Source of the DNA: Streptomyces sp. NBRC 109706
Lineage (GTDB): Bacteria; Actinomycetota; Actinomycetes; Streptomycetales; Streptomycetaceae
Direction: 5' to 3'
Assembly: GCF_000974485.1 (NCBI RefSeq)
Contig: NZ_BBOM01000011.1
Span: 124,001-188,000, forward strand
Length of the DNA: 64,000 bases
Positions 25,455-36,767 of the stretch are shown piece after piece (within the stretch, counting starts at the first letter, position 1; every line of letters starts with the position of its first letter). The position numbers were made by a program, and so were the translations under genes. The notes under the pieces were generated by a model. It was not told the origin of the DNA, did no database searches, and saw only the letters and a list, made by a program, of their open reading frames with translations.

Positions 25455-26086
25455 TCGCCTTTGTCCAGGGGCCCGTGGCCGCCCTCACCACCGACACCGC
25501 GGTGGTCGAGGTCGGCGGCGTCGGGCTCGCCGTGCGCTGCACGCCCCCCACGCTGGCCGCGCTGCGCGTCGGCGAGCCCGCCAGGCTGGCCACCTCGCTG
25601 GTGGTCCGCGAGGATTCGCTCACCCTCTACGGCTTCGCCGACGAGGACGAACGACAGGTCTTCGAGCTGCTGCAGACGGCCAGCGGCGTCGGCCCCCGGC
25701 TGGCGCAGGCGATGTTGGCCGCGCACCGCCCCGACGGGCTGCGGCTCGCCGTGGCCACGGGGGACGAGAAGGCGCTCACCGCCGTCTCCGGCATCGGCAA
25801 GAAGGGCGCGCAGAAGCTTCTGCTGGAGCTGAAGGACCGGCTTGGCGCCCCCGTGGGCTCCCATGCGCCGCAGCCGCCGGCGCAGCGGGCCGGTGGCGGG
25901 CCGGCGCCCGGCTGGCGCGACCAGCTGCACGCCGCCCTCGTCGGCCTCGGCTACCAGCCGCGCGAGGCGGAGCGCGCCGTCGAGGTCGTGACGCCGCAGG
26001 CCGAGGCCACGCTCGCCGAGGGCGGCCAGCCGGCCGTCGCCGCGCTGCTGCGCACCGCGCTGCAGTCCCTCAACCGCGCCCGCTGA
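25451..26086 (+). CDS. ruvA: Holliday junction branch-migration protein RuvA
   Basis: A 211-residue protein with the OB-fold start [12 protein letters not shown], helix-hairpin-helix DNA-binding motifs ([16 protein letters not shown] and [21 protein letters not shown] in parts) and the C-terminal RuvB-binding domain ([19 protein letters not shown]) joined by a Pro-rich linker. A tetramer binds the four-way junction. It is translationally coupled to ruvC. Confidence 0.95.
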   Translation: MIAFVQGPVAALTTDTAVVEVGGVGLAVRCTPPTLAALRVGEPARLATSLVVREDSLTLYGFADEDERQVFELLQTASGVGPRLAQAMLAAHRPDGLRLAVATGDEKALTAVSGIGKKGAQKLLLELKDRLGAPVGSHAPQPPAQRAGGGPAPGWRDQLHAALVGLGYQPREAERAVEVVTPQAEATLAEGGQPAVAALLRTALQSLNRAR

Positions 26087-26157
26087 CCCGACCGCCCGCT
26101 GACCCGATCGCCCGACGTACCCGACCGCGGAGCCCAACCCCCAGGAGGACAGCCGAA

Positions 26158-27222
26158 GTGAGCCCGGACGACGACAGCGTGGGCGGCGGCGTTGACCGGC
26201 TGGTCGGCGCGGTGGCCGACGGCGAGGATCTGGCGGTCGAGGCGGCGCTGCGCCCCAAGGACCTGGGCGAGTTCATCGGGCAGCGACGGGTCCGCGAGCA
26301 GCTCGACCTGGTGCTGCGCGCCGCCAGGGCCAGGGGCGGCACGGCGGACCATGTGCTGCTCTCCGGCTCCCCGGGGCTCGGCAAGACCACCCTCTCCATG
26401 ATCATCGCGGCCGAGATGGCCGCCCCGATCCGCATCACCTCGGGCCCCGCCATCCAGCACGCCGGCGATCTGGCCGCGATCCTCTCCTCGTTGGCCGAGG
26501 GAGAGGTCCTTTTCCTGGACGAGATCCACCGCATGTCCCGGCCCGCCGAGGAGATGCTCTACATGGCCATGGAGGACTTCCGCGTCGACGTGGTCGTCGG
26601 CAAGGGCCCGGGCGCCACCGCCATCCCGTTGGAGCTGCCCCCGTTCACCCTGGTCGGGGCCACCACCAGGGCGGGGCTGCTGCCGCCCCCGCTGCGCGAC
26701 CGGTTCGGTTTCACCGGGCACATGGAGTTCTACGAGCCGGCCGAGCTGGAGCGGGTGGTGCACCGCTCGGCCGGGCTGCTGGGCGTCGAGGTCACCGCCG
26801 AGGGCGCGGGGGAGATCGCCGGCCGCTCCCGTGGTACCCCCAGGATCGCCAACCGGCTGCTGCGCAGGGTGCGGGACTACGCCCAGATCAGGGCGGACGG
26901 GGTGGTCACCAGGGAGGTCGCGGCCAGCGCCCTCGAGGTCTACGAGGTGGACGCCCTGGGCCTCGATCGGCTGGACCGCGCGGTGTTGCGGGCGCTGCTC
27001 AAGCTGTTCGGCGGCGGCCCGGTCGGCCTCTCCACGCTGGCGGTCGCGGTGGGGGAGGAGCGGGAGACGGTGGAGGAGGTGGCCGAGCCGTTCCTGGTGC
27101 GGGAGGGGCTGCTGGCCCGCACCCCCAGGGGCCGGGTGGCCACCCCGGCGGCCTGGCGGCATCTGGGCCTCACCCCACCCGAGGCGCCCCCCGGCGGACA
27201 ACCGGGACTGTTCGGGACGTGA
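26158..27222 (+). CDS. ruvB: Holliday junction branch-migration helicase RuvB
   Basis: A 354-residue AAA+ ATPase: Walker [11 protein letters not shown], Walker B FLDEIHRM, sensor VGATTRAG, arginine finger LRDRFG, then the winged-helix domain with [15 protein letters not shown]. It pumps DNA through RuvA. AGGAGG precedes the GTG start by ten bases. The last ~20 residues ([15 protein letters not shown]) are a short tail. The gene follows ruvA by 71 bases. Confidence 0.96.
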   Translation: MSPDDDSVGGGVDRLVGAVADGEDLAVEAALRPKDLGEFIGQRRVREQLDLVLRAARARGGTADHVLLSGSPGLGKTTLSMIIAAEMAAPIRITSGPAIQHAGDLAAILSSLAEGEVLFLDEIHRMSRPAEEMLYMAMEDFRVDVVVGKGPGATAIPLELPPFTLVGATTRAGLLPPPLRDRFGFTGHMEFYEPAELERVVHRSAGLLGVEVTAEGAGEIAGRSRGTPRIANRLLRRVRDYAQIRADGVVTREVAASALEVYEVDALGLDRLDRAVLRALLKLFGGGPVGLSTLAVAVGEERETVEEVAEPFLVREGLLARTPRGRVATPAAWRHLGLTPPEAPPGGQPGLFGT

Positions 27223-27302
27223 CGGCGTCCCAGCAGGCGTGAATCGCCCCCCGAGGAACTTCGATAGCATCCTGGACGTTGTTCCCCCGGCGCAGCCTCG
27301 CT

Positions 27303-27308
27303 TAGACT
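27303..27308 (+). promoter_or_regulatory. Possible promoter of the yajC-secD-secF operon
   Basis: TAGACT near 27303 has TTGTTC about 18 bases before it, leaving a leader of ~85 bases before yajC. Confidence 0.4.
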
Positions 27309-27395
27309 CCGCCGATGCCTTCCGCCCCTAGGTCGGCACCCTGACCCCCGAATGCCGGGCCGTGAAAGCGGCCAAACAAAGGAAATTCCCCCGCC

Positions 27396-27863
27396 GTGGA
27401 TATCGCGTTTCTCTTCCCTCTCATTCTGCTCATCGGCGTCATGTTCCTGATGACGCGCTCCGCCAAGAACCGCCAGCGTCAGGCGCTGGAGATGCGGGAA
27501 TCGATTGAGCCCGGCACCGGTGTGCGGACCATCGGCGGCATGTACGCCGAGGTCAAGGAGGTGCGGGAGGACACGGTAGTGCTGGAAGTCGCGCCCGGCG
27601 TGCACACCGTCTACGCCAAGAACGCGATCGCCGTCGTCCTGGACGAGGACGAGTACGAGCGGATCGTCAACGGCGACGAGCCCGAGGACGAGGAGTCCGT
27701 GGTCGTCCCCGACGACGCCTCGGCCCTGACCGCCGACGAGGCGGACGACCGGGTGGAGTTGGAGAAGAACGACGGCGAGGACGAGGCGCGGGAGGCCGAG
27801 GACTCGTCGGCCAAGCGGCGCGACCGGGGTGACGACGAGGGCGAAAGCGGTTCCAAGGCGTAG
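27396..27863 (+). CDS. yajC: Preprotein translocase subunit YajC
   Basis: A 155-residue protein: one N-terminal helix (IAFLFPLILLIGVMFLMT), the family segment RQALEMRESIEPGTGVRTIGGMYAEV in parts, and a soluble beta domain to residue ~85. The rest is a strongly acidic tail (many Glu/Asp, ending in a basic/acidic mix) that makes it longer than E. coli YajC (110). It associates with SecDF. GTG start after AAGGAAA. It precedes secD by 91 bases. Confidence 0.92.
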   Translation: MDIAFLFPLILLIGVMFLMTRSAKNRQRQALEMRESIEPGTGVRTIGGMYAEVKEVREDTVVLEVAPGVHTVYAKNAIAVVLDEDEYERIVNGDEPEDEESVVVPDDASALTADEADDRVELEKNDGEDEAREAEDSSAKRRDRGDDEGESGSKA

Positions 27864-27954
27864 GGCTACGGCTTCGGCCGTTCGTCAGTCATTCCCCTGA
27901 GCCCTGCCGCGAGCACCGGGTGCGCGGGGCATTGGACAGAGAGAAGACGAGAAG

Positions 27955-29868
27955 GTGGCGACACCGAAGAAGGGCCTGGGGCCCTCACGAAAGCGGGATC
28001 TGAGGTCCCGGGGCCAGGGCAGGCCGGGCATGGCCCTGGCGTTGATCCTGCTGATCGTGGTCGTGCTCACCGGAGGCATGTTCCTGTCGGGGCACACCAC
28101 GCCACGGCTCGGCATCGACCTCGCCGGCGGAACGAGCATCACGCTCACCGCCCGCCCCGACGCGGGTGACGAGAGCGCGGTCAACGAGACCAACCTGAAC
28201 ACGGCCGTCTCCATCATCGAGCGCCGCGTCAACGGTCTCGGCGTGCAGGAGGCCGAGGTCCAGACCCAGGGCAGCGAGAACATCATCGTCAACATCCCCA
28301 AGGGGACCGACGAGGAGCAGGCCAGGGAGCAGGTCGGTACCACCGCCGAGCTGGGCTTCCGCCCCGTGCTCGCGGCGGCGGACGCCCTGCCGCCGCAGGA
28401 GCCCGCGCCCGAGGGCGAGGAAGGGGCCGAGGACCCCGCCGAGGAAGGTGCCGAGGAAGGTGCCGACGGCGAGGACCCGGCCGAGGAGGGGGCGGAGGAT
28501 CCCGAAGCGGATCCCACCGAGGACCCCGCTGAGGACCCGGCGGACGACGCCACCGAGGAGCCCGGCGAGGGCCAGGAGGACCAGAGCCTCGGCGTCCCCG
28601 GCGCCGACCGGGACACCGGCGGCCTGTCGCCGGCCTCCTACCGCACCGACGACGAGCCGGCCGACGACGGCGCCGAGTCCGAGGAGCCGGCGGAGGACGG
28701 TGCAGAGTCCGAGGAGCCGGCCGAGGACGGTGCCGAGGGCGACGACCCGGCCGCCGACGCCGCCGCTCTCCAGGCCCGCCTCCAGGAGCTGGACTGCACC
28801 ACGCCGGACGCCAGGCTGGCCGCCAGCCGGGCCGCCGCCGAGGCGAAGGACGAGGAGCCCATCGTCTCCTGCGACGCCGAGCGCCCCGTGAAGTACGCCC
28901 TCGGTCCGGTCGGCGTCCCCGGCACCGACGTCAAGGACGCCAACTCCGTCTACGACCCCAACCAGGGGTGGATCGTCCAGATGGAGTTCACCGGCGGCGG
29001 CGCCAACCGGTTCGCCGACATCACCTCGCAGCTGTCCACCCAGGTCGAGCCGCAGAACCAGTTCGCCATCGTGCTCGACGGCGAGACTGTCTCCGCGCCC
29101 AGCGTCCGGCAGCGGCTCGGCGGTGGCCGCGCCGAGATCTCCGGCACGTTCAACCAGGAGTCGTCGGAAGAGCTGGCCAACATCCTGAAGTACGGCGCGC
29201 TGCCGCTGAGCTTCGACGAGGCCAGCGTCTCCACCGTCTCCCCGACCCTGGGCGGCGAGCAGCTGCGCGCCGGTCTGATCGCCGGTGGCATCGGCCTGGG
29301 CCTGGTCGTGCTGTACATGCTGCTCTACTACCGCGGTCTGTCTCTGATCGCGCTGGCCAGCCTCGTGATCTCCGGCATCCTGACCTACGCGATCATGGCG
29401 CTGCTCGGCCCGGCCATCGGCTTCGCGCTCCATCTGCCGGCCGTCTGCGGCGCGATCGTCGCCATCGGCATCACGGCGGACTCGTTCATCGTCTACTTCG
29501 AACGGATAAGGGACGAGATCCGCGAGGGACGCACCCTGCGTCCCGCCGTGGAGCGGGCCTGGCCGCGCGCCCGGCGCACGATCCTGGTCTCCGACTTCGT
29601 CTCCTTCCTGGCGGCCGCGGTGCTCTTCATCGTCAGCGTCGGCAAGGTGCAGGGCTTCGCCTTCACGCTGGGCCTCACCACCCTGCTGGACGTGCTGGTG
29701 GTCTTCCTCTTCACCAAGCCGCTGATGACGCTGGCGGCCCGGCGGAAGTTCTTCTCCAGCGGGCACCCCTGGTCCGGGCTCGACCCCAGGCGTCTGGGCG
29801 CGTCCCCACCGCTGCGCCGAGCGCGCCGTCCGGCCCCCGTTGTTCCCTCCGACCCCAAGGAGGCGTGA
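27955..29868 (+). CDS. secD: Protein translocase subunit SecD
   Basis: A 637-residue membrane protein: basic N-terminus, helix 1 (MALALILLIVVVLTGGMFLSG), the family motif RLGIDLAGGTSITL, P1 domain, and a five-helix block from ~438 to ~595 with DSFIVYFERIRDEI. Between residues ~146 and ~265 it has a long insertion rich in Glu, Asp, Ala and Pro with repeated EEPAEDGAE units. The insertion lies in the extracytoplasmic P1 region. With SecF it uses proton motive force to pull exported proteins out. GTG start. Confidence 0.95.
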   Translation: MATPKKGLGPSRKRDLRSRGQGRPGMALALILLIVVVLTGGMFLSGHTTPRLGIDLAGGTSITLTARPDAGDESAVNETNLNTAVSIIERRVNGLGVQEAEVQTQGSENIIVNIPKGTDEEQAREQVGTTAELGFRPVLAAADALPPQEPAPEGEEGAEDPAEEGAEEGADGEDPAEEGAEDPEADPTEDPAEDPADDATEEPGEGQEDQSLGVPGADRDTGGLSPASYRTDDEPADDGAESEEPAEDGAESEEPAEDGAEGDDPAADAAALQARLQELDCTTPDARLAASRAAAEAKDEEPIVSCDAERPVKYALGPVGVPGTDVKDANSVYDPNQGWIVQMEFTGGGANRFADITSQLSTQVEPQNQFAIVLDGETVSAPSVRQRLGGGRAEISGTFNQESSEELANILKYGALPLSFDEASVSTVSPTLGGEQLRAGLIAGGIGLGLVVLYMLLYYRGLSLIALASLVISGILTYAIMALLGPAIGFALHLPAVCGAIVAIGITADSFIVYFERIRDEIREGRTLRPAVERAWPRARRTILVSDFVSFLAAAVLFIVSVGKVQGFAFTLGLTTLLDVLVVFLFTKPLMTLAARRKFFSSGHPWSGLDPRRLGASPPLRRARRPAPVVPSDPKEA

Positions 29869-29869
29869 G

Positions 29870-31083
29870 ATGTCACGGCTCGGCGATCTCGGCGCCCGGC
29901 TCTATCGGGGCGATGTCAAGCTCAACATCGTTGGCCAGCGCAAGGTCTGGTACACCGTCTCCCTGCTGATCACCATCCTCGCGTTCGCGGCCCTGCCGCT
30001 GCGCGGTCTCCAGATGGGCGTGGAGTTCGAGGGGGGCGCGATGTTCACCACCCCGCCCACCGAGATCTCCGAGGAGCAGGCCAGGGACGTGGTCAGGGCG
30101 GAGACCGGCCATATGCCGCTGGTCAACACCCTGAGCGACGACAGCATGCGGATCCAGGTCGGTGGCCTGGAGCCGGAGCAGTCCAACGAGCTGCGGGCGG
30201 CCCTCGCCGAGGAGCTGGGCATCCCCACCTCGGAGCTCAACGCCGAAGTGATCGGCCCCAGTTGGGGTGAGCAGATCGCCGAGCGGGCCTGGCAGGGCCT
30301 GGCGATCTTCATGGTGTTGGTGGTCATCTATCTGGCCATCGCCTTCGAGTGGCGGATGGCGCTGGCGGCGCTGATCGCCCTGGTGCACGACCTGACGATC
30401 ACGGTCGGCGTCTATGCGCTGGTCGGCTTCGAGGTCACCCCCGGCACGGTCATCGGCCTGCTGACCATCCTCGGGTACTCGCTCTACGACACGGTGGTGG
30501 TCTTCGACAGCCTCAAGGAGACCACCCACAACGTCACCCGCCAATCCAGGTACACCTACCGGGAGTTGGCCAACCGCAGCCTCAACGCCACCCTGGTGCG
30601 CTCCATCAACACCTCGGTGGTGGCGCTGCTGCCGGTCGCCGGCCTGCTCTTCATCGGCGGTGGTCTGCTGGGTGGCGGGATGCTCAACGACATCGCGCTG
30701 TCGATCTTCGTCGGCCTGGCGGCCGGTGCCTATTCCTCGATCATGATCGCCACCCCGCTGGTCGCCGACTTCAAGTCGCGGGAGCCGCTGATCGCGGCCA
30801 ACGACCGGCGCGTTCTCCTCAAGCGCCGCAAGCGCGAGGAGAGCGGGGAGCCGGAGCTGGTCGAGACGGCGGAGGCGGCCAGGAGCGCCGACGCGCCGGC
30901 CGACTCCCCGGCGGACGACGCGTCGGGCGATGCGTCGGGCGATGCGTCGGACCAAGGCGGGGCCGACGCGGTCGACGACGACACGGCCACCCCGGTGGGC
31001 GCGGCCGGTGGCCAGCGGCGCGGTCCGCGCCGTCAGCCGGTCTCCCGCGGCAGGGGCCGGGGCCGTCCCTCGGGCAAGCGGCG

Positions 31084-31087
<4 letters not shown>
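29870..31087 (+). CDS. secF: Protein translocase subunit SecF
   Basis: A 405-residue protein with helix 1 (VWYTVSLLITILAFAAL), the SecF motif MGVEFEGGAMF and the membrane block containing LGYSLYDTVVVFDSLKE and NTSVVALLPVAGLL. The C-terminal ~95 residues are a cytoplasmic tail, acidic then Arg-rich (ending RGRGRPSGKRR), longer than in E. coli. AAGGAGG precedes the ATG by five bases. It follows secD immediately and its stop overlaps apt (GTGA). Confidence 0.95.
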
Positions 31088-31653
<566 letters not shown>

Positions 31654-31671
31654 CACAGCGCGTACACAGCA

Positions 31672-31700
31672 GGGGCGTCCGCCGTCGAGGCGGGCGCCCC
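31672..31700 (+). terminator. Terminator after apt
   Basis: A 12-bp stem (31672-31683 with 31689-31700, one G-T pair) with loop GTCGA. Confidence 0.6.
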
Positions 31701-31861
31701 CGCGCGTGTGCCGGCTGAACGCGAACGGTTTGCCCGGCCTCGTTACCATGGCAGTCCGATCGTTCCCCGGCCGGACTCTTCTCCACGCCGTGTACGGCCA
31801 GGAGGACCGTTCCCCCCGCCGAGCCCACCAGGCGCGGAGAGGGGCCGCACAAGGAGTGCCC

Positions 31862-34312
31862 TTGCCCGACGACGCCCAGCCGCTCACCTCCACGCAGCGG
31901 AAGAACAGCAAGCCCTCCACGGCCCTGAGCTGGCGCGACGGTGGCGCGGACTCCCCGGCGCAGGGCGCCACGGCCCCGCCGGCCACTCCCGCCGTCTCCG
32001 GCGTCTCCGGCCGCTCGGGTTCGTCGAACCGGGTCAGGGCGCGGCTGGCCAGACTCGGCGTCCAGCGCTCCACCCCGTACAACCCGGTCCTGGAGCCGCT
32101 GCTGCGGGTGGTGCGGGCCAACGACCCCAAGGCGGACACCGCCGCGCTGCGCCAGATCGAGCAGGCGTTCCAGGTCGCCGAGCGGTGGCACCGGGGGCAG
32201 AAGCGCAAGAGCGGCGATCCCTACATCACCCACCCGCTGGCCGTCACGACCATCCTGGCCGAGCTGGGCATGGACGCGGCCACCCTGATGGCGGGGCTGC
32301 TGCACGACACCGTCGAGGACACCGAGTACGGCCTGGAGACGCTGCGGCGCGACTTCGGCGACCAGGTGGCGCTGCTGGTGGACGGCGTCACCAAGCTGGA
32401 CAAGGTCAAGTTCGGCGAGGCCGCGCAGGCCGAGACGGTCCGCAAGATGGTCGTCGCCATGGCCAAGGACCCCAGGGTCCTGGTCATCAAGCTGGCCGAC
32501 CGGCTGCACAACATGCGCACCATGCGGTTCCTGAAGCGGGAGAAGCAGGAGCAGAAGGCCCGCGAGACGCTGGAGATCTACGCCCCGCTGGCGCACCGGC
32601 TGGGCATGAACACCATCAAGTGGGAGCTGGAGGATCTGGCCTTCGCCATCCTCTACCCCAAGATGTACGACGAGATCGTGCGGCTGGTCGCGGAGCGGGC
32701 GCCCAAGCGGGACGAGTATCTGGCCACGGTGATCGACGAGGTGCAGGCGGATCTGCGCGGCGCCCGGATCAAGGCCACGGTCACCGGACGGCCCAAGCAC
32801 TATTACAGCGTCTACCAGAAGATGATCGTGCGCGGCCGGGACTTCGCCGAGATCTACGATCTGGTGGGCATCCGCGTCCTGGTGGACACCGTCCGCGACT
32901 GCTACGCGGCGCTCGGCACCGTGCACGCCCGGTGGAACCCGGTGCCGGGGCGGTTCAAGGACTACATCGCGATGCCCAAGTTCAACATGTACCAGTCCCT
33001 GCACACCACCGTGATAGGCCCTGGCGGCAAGCCCGTCGAACTGCAGATCCGCACCTTCGACATGCACCGGCGGGCCGAGTTCGGCATCGCGGCGCACTGG
33101 AAGTACAAGCAGCAGGCCGTCGCCGGCTCGTCCAAGGTCCGCACCGACAGCCCCAAGCGGGCCGGGGACAAGAGCGGCACCGTCAACGACATGGCGTGGC
33201 TGCGGCAGTTGCTCGACTGGCAGAAGGAGACGGAGGACCCGGGCGAGTTCCTGGAGTCGCTGCGCTTCGACCTCTCCCGCAACGAGGTCTTCGTCTTCAC
33301 CCCGACCGGCGACGTGATCGCGCTGCCCGCCGGCGCCACCCCCGTCGACTTCGCCTACGCGGTGCACACCGAGGTGGGCCACCGCACCATAGGCGCCAAG
33401 GTCAACGGCCGCCTGGTGCCGCTGGAGTCCACCCTGGACAACGGCGACACCGTGGAGATCTTCACCTCCAAGGCCGACGGCGCCGGCCCGTCCCGCGACT
33501 GGCTAGGCTTCGTCAAGTCGCCCAGGGCGCGCAACAAGATCCGTGGCTGGTTCTCCAAGGAGCGCAGGGACGAGGCCATCGAGCAGGGCAAGGACCTGAT
33601 CGCCCGGGCCATGCGCAAGCAGAACCTGCCCATCCAGAGCGTGCTCACCGGGGACTCCCTGGTCACCCTCGCCCATGAGATGCGCTACCCGGACATCTCG
33701 TCCCTCTATGCCGCGATCGGCGAGGGCCATGTCTCGGCGCAGAGCGTGGTGCAGAAGCTGGTCCAGGCGGTCGGCGGCGAGGACGCGGCCAACGAGGACC
33801 TGGCCGAGACCGCGCCCCCGGTGCCGGCCGGCGCCCGCCGCCGCTCGGCGGCCGACCCCGGCGTGGTGGTCAAGGGCGTGGAGGACGTCTGGGTCAAGCT
33901 CGCCCGCTGTTGTACGCCGGTCCCCGGCGATCCGATCATCGGTTTCGTCACCCGGGGCAACGGCGTCTCGGTGCACCGCGCGGACTGCGTCAACGTCGAC
34001 TCCCTCTCCCAGGAGCCGGAACGCATCCTGGACGTCGAGTGGGCGCCCACCCAGTCGTCCGTCTTCCTCGTCGCCATCCAGGTCGAGGCGTTGGACCGCT
34101 CCCGGCTGCTGTCCGATGTCACCCGGGTCCTCTCCGACCAGCATGTGAACATCCTGTCGGCGGCCGTGCAGACATCGAGGGACCGGGTGGCGACATCCCG
34201 GTTCACCTTCGAGATGGGCGACCCCAAGCACCTCGGCCATGTGCTGCGCGCGGTACGCCGCGTCGAGGGCGTCTACGACGTCTACCGGGTCACCTCCCCG
34301 CGCCGCCCCTGA
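31862..34312 (+). CDS. relA: Bifunctional (p)ppGpp synthetase/hydrolase (Rel/SpoT)
   Basis: An 816-residue long RSH protein. Order: Ser/Ala-rich N-terminal extension (~60), HD hydrolase domain with [12 protein letters not shown] (~residue 147), synthetase domain with [15 protein letters not shown] and [13 protein letters not shown] (~315-345), TGS (~475-535), a conserved Cys pair in [10 protein letters not shown] (~680), and a C-terminal ACT domain. Since both catalytic domains keep their motifs, it should both make and degrade the alarmone. I choose the TTG at 31862: AAGGAG lies five bases before it, and the sequence then begins PDDAQPLTS, as in other Streptomyces RelA proteins. Confidence 0.94.
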   Translation: MPDDAQPLTSTQRKNSKPSTALSWRDGGADSPAQGATAPPATPAVSGVSGRSGSSNRVRARLARLGVQRSTPYNPVLEPLLRVVRANDPKADTAALRQIEQAFQVAERWHRGQKRKSGDPYITHPLAVTTILAELGMDAATLMAGLLHDTVEDTEYGLETLRRDFGDQVALLVDGVTKLDKVKFGEAAQAETVRKMVVAMAKDPRVLVIKLADRLHNMRTMRFLKREKQEQKARETLEIYAPLAHRLGMNTIKWELEDLAFAILYPKMYDEIVRLVAERAPKRDEYLATVIDEVQADLRGARIKATVTGRPKHYYSVYQKMIVRGRDFAEIYDLVGIRVLVDTVRDCYAALGTVHARWNPVPGRFKDYIAMPKFNMYQSLHTTVIGPGGKPVELQIRTFDMHRRAEFGIAAHWKYKQQAVAGSSKVRTDSPKRAGDKSGTVNDMAWLRQLLDWQKETEDPGEFLESLRFDLSRNEVFVFTPTGDVIALPAGATPVDFAYAVHTEVGHRTIGAKVNGRLVPLESTLDNGDTVEIFTSKADGAGPSRDWLGFVKSPRARNKIRGWFSKERRDEAIEQGKDLIARAMRKQNLPIQSVLTGDSLVTLAHEMRYPDISSLYAAIGEGHVSAQSVVQKLVQAVGGEDAANEDLAETAPPVPAGARRRSAADPGVVVKGVEDVWVKLARCCTPVPGDPIIGFVTRGNGVSVHRADCVNVDSLSQEPERILDVEWAPTQSSVFLVAIQVEALDRSRLLSDVTRVLSDQHVNILSAAVQTSRDRVATSRFTFEMGDPKHLGHVLRAVRRVEGVYDVYRVTSPRRP

Positions 34313-34341
34313 GGGCGCGGCACGGAGACACCCGGAGAGAA

Positions 34342-34378
34342 CGGCGGGCGGTCGGGATCAACTCCCGACCGCCCGCCG
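34342..34378. terminator. Strong bidirectional terminator
   Basis: A 16-bp perfect stem (34342-34357 with 34363-34378) around a 5-base loop, between convergent relA and the DUF349 gene. Confidence 0.8.
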
Positions 34379-34399
34379 CCGTTTCCGTTGTCGAACCGG

Positions 34400-35629
34400 T
34401 CAACCACCGAACTCCTGGAGGCCCTTGAGCGCCTGGTCCAGCAGCGCCTGGCGGCCGGCCAGCTCCTGCTCCAGCTTCTCCGCCTTCGCCGTGTTGCCCG
34501 CCGCCCGCGCCTTCTCCGCCTGCTCCCGCAGCCGGTCGACGGCGTCCTGCAGCTGGCCGGTCAGCCCCGCGGCGCGGGCCCTGGCCTCCGGGTTGGACCG
34601 CCGCCACTCGGCGTCCTCGGCCTCGCGCACCGCGCGTTCCACGGTGTGCATCCGCCCCTCGACCCCGGCCCTGGAGTCACGCGGCACATGGCCGATCGCC
34701 TCCCAGCGCTCGCCGATCGAACGCAGCGCCGCCTTGGCCGACTTGAGATCGGTGATCGGCAGCAGCTTCTCCGCCTCGGCGGCCAACTCCTCCTTGCGCG
34801 CGAGATTCTCCCGCTGCTCCGAGTCCCGCTCGGCGAACACCGCGCCACGAGCCTGGAAGAAGACGTCCTGCGCGGCCCGGAAACGGGCCCACAGATCCTC
34901 CTCCGCGTCCCGGTGCGCCCGGCCCGCGGCCTTCCAGTCCCGCATCAGCTCGCGGTAACGCGTGGCCGTGGCGCCCCAGTCGGTGGATCCGGACAGCGCC
35001 TCGGCCTCGCTGATCAGCTTCTCCTTGCGCCGCCTGGTCTCCTCCCGCTGCGCGTCCAGCGCGGCGAAATGCGCCTTGCGCCGCTTGGAGAACGCCGAAC
35101 GGGCGTGGGAGAAGCGGTGCCACAGCTCGTCGTCGGTCTTGCGGTCGAGCCGGGGCAGGCCCTTCCAGGTGTCCACCAGGGCGCGCAGCCGCTCGCCCGC
35201 GGCCCGCCACTGGTCGCTGGCCGCCAACTCCTCGGCCTCGGTGACCAGGGCCTCCTTGGCCGCCCTGGCCTCCTCGCTCTGCTTGGCGCGCGCCGCCTTC
35301 CGTTCCTCGCGGCGGGAGTCGACCGTCGCCACCAGCGCGTCAAGACGCTTGCCCAGGGCCAGCAGATCGCCGACGGCGTGGCCCTCGTCCACCTGCGCCC
35401 GCAGATGGTCGATGGCGGCCGTGGCGTCCTTGGCGGAGAGGTCCGTGGTGCGCACCCGGCGCTCCAACAGGCCGATCTCCACGACCAGGCCCTCATACTT
35501 GCGCTCGAAGTAGGCAAGCGCCTCGTCGGGAGAGCCCGCCTGCCAGGAGCCGACGACCTTTTCCCCGTCGGCTGTCCGCACGTACACGGTCCCCGACTCA
35601 TCAACACGGCCCCACGGCTCGCTGCTCAC
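34400..35629 (-). CDS. DUF349-domain coiled-coil protein
   Basis: A 409-residue, almost entirely helical protein. Three repeats of the DUF349 pattern (short helix with W, then D-x-x-LW-x-R-F) can be seen, for example WKGLPRLDRKTDDELWHRFSHAR and WKAAGRAHRDAEEDLWARFRAAQ in pieces, then a C-terminal coiled coil (LREQAEKARAAGNTAKAEKLEQELA in part). Function is unknown; the family is common near relA in actinobacteria. The GTG at 35629 has GAGGAGG four bases before it and an N-terminus EPWGRVDESGTVYVRTADGE, so the longer frame is rejected. Confidence 0.87.
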   Translation of the reverse strand: MSSEPWGRVDESGTVYVRTADGEKVVGSWQAGSPDEALAYFERKYEGLVVEIGLLERRVRTTDLSAKDATAAIDHLRAQVDEGHAVGDLLALGKRLDALVATVDSRREERKAARAKQSEEARAAKEALVTEAEELAASDQWRAAGERLRALVDTWKGLPRLDRKTDDELWHRFSHARSAFSKRRKAHFAALDAQREETRRRKEKLISEAEALSGSTDWGATATRYRELMRDWKAAGRAHRDAEEDLWARFRAAQDVFFQARGAVFAERDSEQRENLARKEELAAEAEKLLPITDLKSAKAALRSIGERWEAIGHVPRDSRAGVEGRMHTVERAVREAEDAEWRRSNPEARARAAGLTGQLQDAVDRLREQAEKARAAGNTAKAEKLEQELAGRQALLDQALKGLQEFGG

Positions 35630-35819
35630 AGCGCCTCCTCTTTTGATGCGCGACGGGCTCAACACCCGCGGCACCGTCCACAGTTCTCGCCGGCCCACAC
35701 CGGCTGCCGGGCCCGCACGCCGACGCGCCAGGCCCCGCACACGGCCAAACATAGGCGACACCCCACCCGGCTGTCCGCACCTTGCCGGGCGGAAATTGCC
35801 CCGCGACGGGGGCCGTTTC

Positions 35820-36659
35820 CTAGGCCACCGGCTCCACCGTCGCCTCATTGATCACGACGGTCGCGTGGGGCGCGGTGTTCCCGCTGGCCGGATCCGGATC
35901 GGCCGCGCCCGTCTCGGCGATCATCCCGATCACGTCGAGGCCCCCGGTGACCGTGCCGAACGGGGTGTAGTTCGCGGGGAGTTCGCTGTCCTGGTAGACC
36001 ACGAAGAACTGGCTGCCGCCGGTGTCGGGGCCGCTGTTGGCCATGGCGACCGTGCCGGCCGGGTAGACGCCGTCGGCCACGGCCGGGTCGTCGAGGTTCT
36101 CGTCGGGGAGCGAATAGCCGGGACCGCCCTGTCCGGTGCCCGTCGGATCGCCGCACTGCAGGACGTAGATGCCCTCCGTCACCAGACGGTGGCAGGGCGT
36201 GTGGTCGAAGTAGCCCTCGCCGGCCAGGAAGGCGAAGGAGTTGACCGTGTGCGGGGCCGCCGCCGGGTCCAGCGTCAACTCGATGTCGCCACAGGTGGTG
36301 GCGAGCCGCATCAGCTGCTCGCCCTCCGTGTCGATCGTCATCTCCGGCTCGCTGTCCCACTGTTGCCCCGAGGGCTCCCCCTCGGCCGGTGGGTCGCAGG
36401 GATCCTCCGGGGGCTCCGCCGGCTCGTCGGACGGCTGCTCGTCGAGCGGCTGCTCGGACGTCGCCTGGTCCGAGGTCTCGTCGTCGCCGTTGAGCCAGAC
36501 CGCCCACGCCGTTCCCGCGCCGGCCACCACGAGCACCGCCACCGCCGCGATCAGGACGCGGTATCTGCGTCCCCGCCTGGCCCGCTCGGCCCTGCGTCGT
36601 GCCTGCCGCTCGTACTTGGCCCGCGCGAGTTCCCTGCGCCGCCGCTCCTTGCTGGACAC
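35820..36659 (-). CDS. Membrane-anchored peptidyl-prolyl cis-trans isomerase (cyclophilin)
   Basis: A 279-residue protein with a very basic cytoplasmic N-terminus, one transmembrane helix (YRVLIAAVAVLVVAGAGTAWAV, ~32-53), an acidic Pro-rich linker, and a cyclophilin domain from ~112. Cyclophilin blocks: PHTVNSFAFLAGEGYFDHTPCHRL, GTGQGGPGYSLPDE and TGGSQFFVVYQDS. Usual loop residues are kept, so it may be active on exported proteins. AAAGGAG precedes the GTG start. It is divergent from the metallo-hydrolase gene. Confidence 0.9.
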   Translation of the reverse strand: MSSKERRRRELARAKYERQARRRAERARRGRRYRVLIAAVAVLVVAGAGTAWAVWLNGDDETSDQATSEQPLDEQPSDEPAEPPEDPCDPPAEGEPSGQQWDSEPEMTIDTEGEQLMRLATTCGDIELTLDPAAAPHTVNSFAFLAGEGYFDHTPCHRLVTEGIYVLQCGDPTGTGQGGPGYSLPDENLDDPAVADGVYPAGTVAMANSGPDTGGSQFFVVYQDSELPANYTPFGTVTGGLDVIGMIAETGAADPDPASGNTAPHATVVINEATVEPVA

Positions 36660-36716
36660 CGCGCTCTCCTTTACGCCACTGGATACTTCATACTTCCACC
36701 GGACCTTGTGGCGTCA

Positions 36717-36758
36717 CCGTATACGGGTTCGCCGGCCGCGTACCGTCGCCGGTAGGCT
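36717..36758 (+). promoter_or_regulatory. Promoter/operator region of the metallo-hydrolase gene
   Basis: A perfect palindrome CCGTATACGG (36717-36726) is followed by TAGGCT (36753-36758), a good -10. Transcription would start just before the tandem repeats. Confidence 0.4.
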
Positions 36759-36767
36759 TGGATCGGG

